Part shown: piece after piece, positions 57,153-64,000 of the stretch
How positions within the stretch are numbered: the first letter of the stretch is position 1
Layout: each line of letters starts with the position of its first letter
Origin: Burkholderia ambifaria AMMD
Lineage (GTDB): Bacteria; Pseudomonadota; Gammaproteobacteria; Burkholderiales; Burkholderiaceae
Direction: 5' to 3'
Assembly (NCBI RefSeq): GCF_000203915.1
Contig: NC_008390.1
Coordinates: forward strand, 2,542,001 to 2,606,000
Length of the DNA stretch: 64,000 nt
Program-made: the position numbers and the translations under genes
Notes under the pieces: model-generated
Database searches by the model: none
Told to the model about the DNA's origin: nothing
What the model saw: the letters and a program-made list of their open reading frames with translations, nothing else

Positions 57153-58367
57153 TCAGCGCGCCGACACGGGCCGCACGGCCGCCGCGGCGCGCTTCGCGCG
57201 TTCGCGGGCTTCGTCGACGCTCGCGCCGGTCGCGAGTGCGACGCCCATGCGCCGCTTCGCAAAGCTTTCCGGTTTGCCGAACAGGCGCAGGTCGGCGCCC
57301 GGCACGGCCAGCGCGTCGCGCACGCCCTCGAACGCGATGCCGCGCTCGTCGAGCCCGCCGTAGATCACCGCCGACGCGGCCGGCGAACCGAGCGTCGGAT
57401 CGACCGGCAGCCCGAGAATCGCACGAGCGTGCAGCTCGAACTCCGACTGACGCTGCGACGCGAGCGTGACGAGGCCGGTGTCGTGCGGCCGCGGGCTCAC
57501 CTCGGAGAACCAGACGTCGTCGCCGCGCACGAACAGCTCGACGCCGAACAATCCGCGCCCGCCGAGCGCCTCGGTCACCTTGTGCGCGATTTCGCGCGAC
57601 TTTTCCAGCGCGAGCGCGCTCATCGGCTGCGGCTGCCACGATTCGACGTAGTCGCCCGCCACCTGCACGTGGCCGACCGGCTCGCAGAAGTAGGTGCGCG
57701 TCTCGAGCGTCGCCGGGTCGATCGCGCGCACGGTCAGCTGCGTGATCTCGTATTCGAAATCGATGAAGCCCTCGACGATCACGCGGCCGTGGTTCACGCG
57801 GCCGCCCGCCATCGCGTAGTCCCACGCGGGCTTCACGTCGGCTTCGGTCCGCACGACCGACTGCCCCTTGCCCGACGACGACATCACGGGCTTCACGACG
57901 CACGGCATGCCGATCTTCGCGACGGCCGCGCTGAATGCGTCGAACGAATCCGCGAACGCGTACGGCGACGTCGCGAGCCCGAGCTCCTCGGCCGCGAGCC
58001 GGCGGATGCCTTCGCGGTTCATCGTGAGCTGCGTCGCGCGCGCGGTCGGAATCACCTCGGCCAGGCCGGCTGCCTCGATCGCGGCGAGCGCGTCGGTCGC
58101 GATCGCCTCGATCTCCGGCACGATCAGGTGCGGACGCTCGGCCTCGACGACCGCGCGCAGCGCGGCGGCGTCGGTCATGTCGATCACGTGCGCGCGATGC
58201 GCGACCTGGTGGCCCGGCGCGTCCGGGTAGCGGTCGACCGCGACGACTTCGACGCCGAGCCGCTGCAACGCGATGATGACTTCCTTGCCGAGTTCGCCCG
58301 CGCCGAGCAGCATGACGCGCGTGGCCGAGGGAGAAAGCGGCGTACCGAGCCGCTGACCGATCTGCAT
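57153..58367 (-). CDS. purT: Formate-dependent phosphoribosylglycinamide formyltransferase
   Basis: A 404-aa ATP-grasp enzyme converting GAR + formate + ATP to formyl-GAR, an alternative to folate-dependent PurN. Motifs: [20 protein letters not shown], the Lys and GKGQSVVRT of the ATP-grasp, [17 protein letters not shown] [10 protein letters not shown], and [20 protein letters not shown] with PHDTGLVT. The length is that of E. coli PurT (392 aa). Together with purD at 28421, the window carries two steps of the purine pathway. Start: ATG 58367. Confidence 0.95.
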
Positions 58368-58583
58368 GTGATTTCCCGCTGGTTCTGTTGGAGGACGAAA
58401 ACGGCTTCGATGTTAACACGCGCACCCGTGCCCGTTTGGCCGGTTTCGTCTCGCCGCCGCCCCGCCGCGCGCGGCCCTCAGGCGGGATGCGAACGTTTTC
58501 ATGCGCGAAGTGTCGGCTCGCCTCGCGCGGGGCGGGTGCGTTACTCTTACGCCTTGTTCAGAATCCGATGAGGAACGAGGCTC

Positions 58584-59129
58584 ATGTCCCACTTGTCCGC
58601 CGCCGCACGCGCGCGCACCGGTCTGCTTCGCCCGTTGCGCGCGCCGCTCTGCGCGTTGACGCTTGCCACGCTTCTCGCCGCCTGCGCGATGCCGACCCAC
58701 CCCGATTCCGCCGCCCCCGCACCCGATCCGTACAACCCGGCCGCCGTCCAGCTGCTCGACGACACGAGCTGGGAGCTCACGAGCTGGCTGAACGCCGACG
58801 GCACGTCGCGCACGATTCCGCACGGCGACAACGGCGAGCCGATCAAGCTCGCGCTGTCCACCGAATCGGGCATCCGGCGCGCCAGCGGCTTTTCCGGCTG
58901 CAACCGTTACATGGGCACCTATGCGCTGAAGAACGGTCTGTTGAGCTTCGGGCCGCTCGCCGGCACGCGCATGGCGTGCCCGAACGCGCTCGGCGGCCAG
59001 CTCGAGCACGCGTACCTCGATGCGCTCGCGCACATCGCAAAGACCGGCGTGCAGATGCGCGAGCCGCAGCAACTGCAGATCGTGACCGAAGCCGGCGCGA
59101 CGCTGACCTTCACGCGCCGGAGCCCCTGA
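58584..59129 (+). CDS. META domain lipoprotein (HslJ-like)
   Basis: A 181-aa lipoprotein. The signal peptide ends TLATLLAACAMP (lipidated Cys34). A short Pro-rich spacer precedes one META domain: SWELTSWLNADGTSRTIPHG, SGFSGCNRYMGTYALKNG and FGPLAGTRMACPNAL, with two conserved Cys. E. coli HslJ, a heat-inducible outer-membrane META protein, gives novobiocin resistance. The start is ATG 58584 behind a GAGGAACGAGG region. Function here is unknown. Confidence 0.8.
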   Translation: MSHLSAAARARTGLLRPLRAPLCALTLATLLAACAMPTHPDSAAPAPDPYNPAAVQLLDDTSWELTSWLNADGTSRTIPHGDNGEPIKLALSTESGIRRASGFSGCNRYMGTYALKNGLLSFGPLAGTRMACPNALGGQLEHAYLDALAHIAKTGVQMREPQQLQIVTEAGATLTFTRRSP

Positions 59130-59309
59130 TGCAGCGCGCGGGCGAAGGCCGGCCGGCCGCCTTCGCCACGCGCGGAACCCGGACGCATCCGTCCCGCAGC
59201 GTGGAAGCGCACCGCTGCCTTCATGCTGCATTAGAGTCCTGTTCGTCGGCCGGTTAAACTCGGCGGGTCGCGCACCGCGCTCCCCGCCCTCTTCCTGTTT
59301 CATCAAAGC

Positions 59310-62300
59310 ATGCACACGGTTGTCTTCGGCTGGTTCGGCATCTCCGCCGTCTGGTTCCTCCTTCTGTTCTGGCGTCTCGTTCAGGCGATGCTGCCCGGTG
59401 GTGGCGGCCTCGCCGGCCGCGGCTCGATTCGCCTGTGGCTGGGCTTCGCGGCCGTGTTCGTCGCGAGCTGCGCGCTGACGAGCCCGTTGTCGGGCCCCGA
59501 CACGAATGCCCTCGGCCACGCGTTCTCGAACGGCTTCGCGCACGTGCTCGGCCCGATCGGCACGCCGGTCGCGATGGTCGTGCTGTTCTTCGCGGGCCTG
59601 CCGTGGCTGACCGGCATCGGCTGGCGGCAGTTCGCCGCGTGGGTCGACACGTCGTTCGGTGTGAAACTCGCGCGCGACGTCGACGACGACGATGTGCGCG
59701 GCGTCGCCGATCTGCCGCGCAGCGCGCTGCACCGCGACGACGACCTCGTGCAGCCGACGACCGCCCATACCGTCAACTCGATGGCGCCGCGGCAGAACGG
59801 CCGGTATTCGCGCCCGACGGTGTGGAAACCCGATCCGCAGGCCCGGCCGAAGCCGCGCAGCAAGCCAGCGCCGCGTCCGCTCGCGGAGCCGGTCGCGCCG
59901 TCGGGCTGGCTGAAGCCGACGCCGGCCAGCCGGATGCCGGCACCGCCCGCACCGGGCACGGCGAGCGCCATGCCGCCCCCGACGACCGGCAGCACCGCCA
60001 GCCTCGCGCGCGCCGCCGCGAACGCGCAAGTCCTGCGCCCCAGTCCGGCCCCGCTGCCGGCCGGGTTCGAGCCCGTTCGGCCGCAACCGACCGCCGCGCG
60101 ACCGGCCACGGCCGCGCTGAAGCAGCCGGCCGCACCGCGCACCGCAGTCACGCCGCGTCCGGTTGGCGCGACGCCGCCGCGCGCGCCGGCGCGACCGGTG
60201 ACGGGAGCCGGCGGCGGTGCCAGCGGCCAGTCGCAGGATGCTGCGCGCCGCCGCCCCGCGCCACCGGCGCCGGCACGCGCGCCGCTCTATGCATGGGTGC
60301 AGCAGCCCGCGGAGCCGATCACGCCCGCGCCGAGCGTTCACGACACGCTGCGCTCCATCGAAGCCAGCACCGCGCAGTGGGCGGCGCTGGATGGCGTGCG
60401 TCCGACCGATGCGTCGCCGGCGACGGCCGCCGGAGCGACCGTAGCGACCGTAGCGACCGTGGTCGGCACGGTTGCTGCTGCGGGCAGTGCGGCCGCGGTG
60501 GCATCCTCGGCATCGGCTGCATCGGCTGCATCGGCTGCATCGGCTGGATCGACCGCATCGATGGCATCGACGGCCGTACCGGCTGGCGTCGTTCAGGATG
60601 CGCGTCAGTTCGCACCTCACGACGCAGGCCGTCCGGATGCGCACGAAGCTGCGTCGGCATACGACGACAACGCCCCGATCGTGCTGGATGCGTTCATGCC
60701 GGCCGAGCCGACCGTGCGCGCGCCTGCTGTTGATGCGGTTGATGTTATTGATACCGGCACCTCGACGTTCAGTGACGCCGCGCGATATGCCATGTCGGAT
60801 TCCGCCGTCGAGACCGACGCGCCGACGCGTCATGCGGACAGCGAGCATCCGCACGGTGTCGATGTCCCTGCCGCGCCGGCATTCGATGCGCCGATCGACT
60901 TTGCGCCGTGGGAAGACATCGTCAGCTCACCGGTTTCCGGACTCGGCGAAGCACACCAGAGCCCGGTTGCCACGCCGTTGTCGGCCACGCGTGAGCCGTT
61001 GGCGGCACATGCGGCTGTCGAAGCGCCTGCGGCCGCCGTTACACCGACGGCAAACGATACGAGTCGCACCGTCGAGGCGAAGGACGCGGCCACGGCCGGC
61101 GAGATCGTCGGCCGGTTCCAGCCGCAATCCGCGCCTCCTGCCAATACCGGCGTAGCGGTCGAGGCGAAACAACACACACACGCAACCCTAGACGACGTGA
61201 AGTCCGCCCAGCAGGTCGCGCCGGGCACTCCCCTCCCCGCTTCGTCGATCGCGGCAACGCCAACGCGTCAGACCGCCGACGCAATGCCCGTCGCGGCAGC
61301 GACGACGGCGCCCTTTGCCGCGTCGAATACCGCACTGGCGGACGCCGTGACGGGAACGGTCTGGAAGGCACCGGAAAAGCACGCAGGCGACACCGCGCCG
61401 TTGCCCGCAGACACGCAACGCGCAACACCTGCGTCTGCGTCTTCTGCGTCGACCTTTGCAAGCGCTGAACCCGCGTCCGTCAATTCCGCTGCGCCCACGT
61501 CGTGGTCGAAACCGCTGTCCGCTGAACCCTTCGCTGCCGCGCAGACAGCCCCGGTAGCTGGCACGCCGTCGCACATCGGCACCACGTCCGGTTCCGCAGC
61601 GCCGACACCGGCGAACACGTCGAACAGCACGCCGCTCGCCGCCACGCCTTCGTTTGCCGGCATGACGAACACGGCATCCGGTTCGCTATCGCAACCGGCC
61701 GCATCGGCCGCGGCGTCCGCAGTGGGCGCTTCCGGCCCGACCACGGCGCCGTCTTCCGTATCCGCACCGTTCGCAGCGGCCGCGCCCTCTGCGCCCTCTG
61801 CGCCCTCTGCGACCTCTGCGACCTCTGCGCCCCCCGCGACCTCTGCGACCGCGACCTCCTCGACGGGCGCCTCGGGCATGCCCGCCGCGCAACCTGCTGC
61901 GACAGCGCCGACCGTGACGGCGTCCTCGCAAACTGCATCGACCGTGACGGCCTCCTCGGCACCTGCATCGACCGGCGCGTCCTTCAACGCAGCCGCCTCG
62001 CAACCGGCGGCAAGCACGCCGGTGTCGCCTGCCGCCGTGTCGTCCGGCGCGTCGGGTAGCGCATTTACCGCAACGTCGAGCGCGTCGGCCACGCCTTCGG
62101 CAGCACTGTCGAGCCGCGTGCCTGACGCTTCGGCGATCGGTCAACCGTCCATGTCGACTGCCGCAGCGCAGACGGCAACCGGCGGCACCGCGCCCGCCGC
62201 TGCCGCTGGCGTTGCCGCCTTCGCGGCATCGTCGTCCGGCACGCTCGCCCCGACGACCCCGATCGCGGCCGCTTCGCCCACCGCCTTCGGTGGCACGCCA

Positions 62301-64000
62301 ACCTCGCCAAGCAGCGCGCTTGCCTCCGTCGCCGCAACCCCCACCGCGACGGCACCGACCACGCCCCCGACTTCCGCGAACCCGTCGGCGTCGGCATCGC
62401 CGATCGTCTCCGTTCCGGGCGCCGCCTCCATCGACGCGTCGACATCGACGCCACCGATCGCGCCCACCCCGGCGCCGCAGGCCCAGCCGTTCACCGCCCA
62501 GCCGGCTCCCGCTGCTGCGCCGTCGAGCTGGACCATGCCCGGCGCAGCCGCAACGCCCACAACGACCGGCACCACGATCCCGACCGCCACGACCGCGCCG
62601 CTCCCGACCGCAACGCTTCCCGCGGCCACCCTGCCGCCTGCAGCCGAACCCACCGCACTCGCAGAACCGAGCACCCCGGCGCCCGACGCGCCAGCCGCAC
62701 CCGAACGCCCGCCGCGTCCGAACGCATTCGAATTCCACGCGCCCGCATCGTTCAACGTCGAGCTGCCGACGCTCGATCTTCTCGAGCCCGCGTCCTTCGA
62801 CGTCGAACCGATCACCGAGGAACATCTCGCGCAGACGGCGCAGGTGATCGAACAGCGCCTGCAGGAATTCAAGGTGCCGGTGACGGTGGTCGGCGCATCG
62901 GCGGGTCCGGTGATCACCCGCTTCGAGATCGAACCCGCGCTCGGCGTGCGCGGCAGCCAGATCGTCGGCCTGATGAAGGACCTGTCGCGCGGCCTCGGTC
63001 TCACGTCGATCCGCGTCGTCGAGACGATTCCCGGCAAGACCTGCATGGGCCTCGAACTGCCGAACGCGAAACGCCAGATGATCCGCCTGTCGGAAATCCT
63101 CGAATCGCGCCAGTACCAGCATTCGACGTCGCAGCTGACGATCGCGATGGGCAAGGACATCACCGGCCACCCGGTCGTCACCGATCTCGCGAAGGCGCCG
63201 CACATGCTGGTCGCCGGCACGACGGGCTCCGGCAAGTCGGTCGCGATCAACGCGATGATCCTGTCGCTGCTGTACAAGGCGACGCCCGAGGACGTGCGGC
63301 TGATCATGATCGACCCGAAGATGCTCGAGCTGTCGGTCTACGAAGGCATCCCGCACCTGCTCGCGCCGGTCGTCACGGACATGAAGCTCGCGGCGAACGC
63401 GCTGAACTGGTGCGTCGGCGAAATGGAGAAGCGCTACCGGCTGATGTCGGCCGTCGGCGTGCGCAACCTCGCGGGCTTCAACCAGAAGATCCGCGACGCG
63501 GAAGCGAAGGAAAAGAAGATCGGCAACCCGTTCTCGCTGACGCCCGAAGATCCCGAGCCGCTGTCGAAGCTGCCGCTGATCGTCGTCGTGATCGACGAGC
63601 TGGCCGACCTGATGATGGTCGCCGGCAAGAAGATCGAGGAGCTGATCGCCCGTCTCGCGCAAAAGGCGCGCGCGGCCGGCATCCACCTGATCCTCGCGAC
63701 GCAGCGCCCGTCCGTCGACGTGATCACCGGCCTCATCAAGGCCAACATCCCGACGCGCGTCGCGTTCCAGGTGTCGTCGAAGATCGACTCGCGCACGATC
63801 CTCGACCAGATGGGCGCCGAATCGCTGCTCGGCCAGGGCGACATGCTGTTCCTGCCGCCGGGCACCGGCTACCCGCAGCGCGTGCACGGCGCGTTCGTCG
63901 CCGACGAGGAAGTGCACCGGATCGTCGAATACCTGAAGCAGTTCGGCGAGCCGCAGTACGAGGAAGGGATTCTCGACGGCCCCGCTGCCGACGGTGCGAC
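59310..64000 (+). CDS. ftsK: FtsK-type DNA translocase, 3' end outside window
   Basis: At least 1563 codons, open to the window edge. N-terminus: three hydrophobic segments at about residues 3-27, 41-62 and 66-105, fewer than the four of E. coli FtsK; the sequence matches the later three of those helices. Then comes about 1000 residues of Ala/Pro/Thr/Ser-rich linker. The motor starts near residue 1145 ([20 protein letters not shown]) with [16 protein letters not shown], Walker [10 protein letters not shown] at 1303-1311 and Walker [12 protein letters not shown]. It would pump DNA at the septum. It may be the second FtsK of the genome. The gamma domain lies beyond the window. Confidence 0.9.
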   Translation, partial: MHTVVFGWFGISAVWFLLLFWRLVQAMLPGGGGLAGRGSIRLWLGFAAVFVASCALTSPLSGPDTNALGHAFSNGFAHVLGPIGTPVAMVVLFFAGLPWLTGIGWRQFAAWVDTSFGVKLARDVDDDDVRGVADLPRSALHRDDDLVQPTTAHTVNSMAPRQNGRYSRPTVWKPDPQARPKPRSKPAPRPLAEPVAPSGWLKPTPASRMPAPPAPGTASAMPPPTTGSTASLARAAANAQVLRPSPAPLPAGFEPVRPQPTAARPATAALKQPAAPRTAVTPRPVGATPPRAPARPVTGAGGGASGQSQDAARRRPAPPAPARAPLYAWVQQPAEPITPAPSVHDTLRSIEASTAQWAALDGVRPTDASPATAAGATVATVATVVGTVAAAGSAAAVASSASAASAASAASAGSTASMASTAVPAGVVQDARQFAPHDAGRPDAHEAASAYDDNAPIVLDAFMPAEPTVRAPAVDAVDVIDTGTSTFSDAARYAMSDSAVETDAPTRHADSEHPHGVDVPAAPAFDAPIDFAPWEDIVSSPVSGLGEAHQSPVATPLSATREPLAAHAAVEAPAAAVTPTANDTSRTVEAKDAATAGEIVGRFQPQSAPPANTGVAVEAKQHTHATLDDVKSAQQVAPGTPLPASSIAATPTRQTADAMPVAAATTAPFAASNTALADAVTGTVWKAPEKHAGDTAPLPADTQRATPASASSASTFASAEPASVNSAAPTSWSKPLSAEPFAAAQTAPVAGTPSHIGTTSGSAAPTPANTSNSTPLAATPSFAGMTNTASGSLSQPAASAAASAVGASGPTTAPSSVSAPFAAAAPSAPSAPSATSATSAPPATSATATSSTGASGMPAAQPAATAPTVTASSQTASTVTASSAPASTGASFNAAASQPAASTPVSPAAVSSGASGSAFTATSSASATPSAALSSRVPDASAIGQPSMSTAAAQTATGGTAPAAAAGVAAFAASSSGTLAPTTPIAAASPTAFGGTPTSPSSALASVAATPTATAPTTPPTSANPSASASPIVSVPGAASIDASTSTPPIAPTPAPQAQPFTAQPAPAAAPSSWTMPGAAATPTTTGTTIPTATTAPLPTATLPAATLPPAAEPTALAEPSTPAPDAPAAPERPPRPNAFEFHAPASFNVELPTLDLLEPASFDVEPITEEHLAQTAQVIEQRLQEFKVPVTVVGASAGPVITRFEIEPALGVRGSQIVGLMKDLSRGLGLTSIRVVETIPGKTCMGLELPNAKRQMIRLSEILESRQYQHSTSQLTIAMGKDITGHPVVTDLAKAPHMLVAGTTGSGKSVAINAMILSLLYKATPEDVRLIMIDPKMLELSVYEGIPHLLAPVVTDMKLAANALNWCVGEMEKRYRLMSAVGVRNLAGFNQKIRDAEAKEKKIGNPFSLTPEDPEPLSKLPLIVVVIDELADLMMVAGKKIEELIARLAQKARAAGIHLILATQRPSVDVITGLIKANIPTRVAFQVSSKIDSRTILDQMGAESLLGQGDMLFLPPGTGYPQRVHGAFVADEEVHRIVEYLKQFGEPQYEEGILDGPAADGA
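60510..60545 (+). repeat. Nonamer tandem repeat in the ftsK linker
   Basis: GCATCGGCT occurs four times in tandem, in frame, encoding Ala-Ser-Ala repeats. A second short repeat, GACCGTAGC, lies just upstream. The tract can change length without shifting the frame. Confidence 0.8.
61782..61844 (+). repeat. Nonamer GCGCCCTCT tandem repeat in the ftsK linker
   Basis: Seven contiguous 9-bp units: three GCGCCCTCT, two GCGACCTCT, one GCGCCCCCC and one GCGACCTCT, encoding Ala-Pro-Ser / Ala-Thr-Ser. In-frame slippage would change linker length. Confidence 0.85.

Noticed and set aside
61686..63917. Long minus-strand frame opposite the ftsK linker and motor (743 codons)
   Set aside because: The plus strand encodes a clear FtsK motor; the minus frame is a Gly/Arg-rich shadow.

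Overview
The window is GC-rich, gene-dense chromosomal DNA from a betaproteobacterium, almost certainly Burkholderia (probably the B. cepacia complex; the species cannot be fixed by eye). Support comes from the gene families and their order: the ECF sigma-DUF3619-DUF3106-RDD module, kdpFABC-kdpDE, nadD-rsfS-rlmH-maf-rng, an LPS core cluster next to msbA, a collagen-like lipoprotein typical of the genus, and an FtsK with a very long linker. I found no tRNA, rRNA, insertion sequence, prophage or CRISPR array. It reads as core genome.

Layout. 1-1867: end of an ECF sigma gene followed by three envelope-type proteins. 2110-4645: a tight three-gene set, PlcP-like metallophosphoesterase, GT4 glycosyltransferase and diacylglycerol kinase, which looks like a phosphate-stress lipid-remodelling module. 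4839-9086: TetR regulator overlapping a LOG-family hydrolase, an SDR, and an ArnT-like membrane glycosyltransferase behind a 9-bp inverted repeat. 9167-15286 (minus): DUF924, AlaX, truncated haemoglobin, DUF4126 plus a YbbP-like permease, the guanidinium exporter gdx under a guanidine-II (mini-ykkC) riboswitch, and a DUF333 protein. 15448-23892 (minus): the complete high-affinity K+ uptake locus, an extra 35-aa membrane ORF, kdpF, A, B, C, tandem terminator-like hairpins, then kdpD and kdpE; a KdpE box close to the E. coli site lies upstream. 24110-26494 (minus): quinone oxidoreductase, methylglyoxal synthase and an SDR-like protein without the catalytic residues. 26720-35037 (plus): upp, yebC, purD, hemF, then nadD (apparent CTG start), rsfS, rlmH, maf, rng, yggL. 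35496-39746: collagen-like lipoprotein, PRC-barrel lipoprotein, MFS transporter, FUSC protein. 39799-48357: RcnB-like protein, msbA, two GT2 enzymes, an O-antigen-ligase-like protein and two GT9 heptosyltransferase-like enzymes, with a minisatellite between the last two. 48682-64000: dnaE, trhO, gluQ, rhlE, a MliC-like protein, a small lipoprotein, purT, a META-domain lipoprotein and the first 1563 codons of an ftsK-type gene.

Themes. Much of the window serves the cell envelope: LPS core assembly and export, lipid remodelling, lipoproteins and K+/guanidinium transport. The rest is housekeeping (nucleotide, NAD and haem synthesis, ribosome and tRNA maturation, replication, chromosome segregation). 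The observations most worth following are the plcP-agt-dgk set, the riboswitch, the extra kdp small ORF with its conserved operator, the non-canonical nadD start, the minisatellite in the LPS cluster, and the ftsK variant with a shortened membrane domain and a linker of about 1000 residues.
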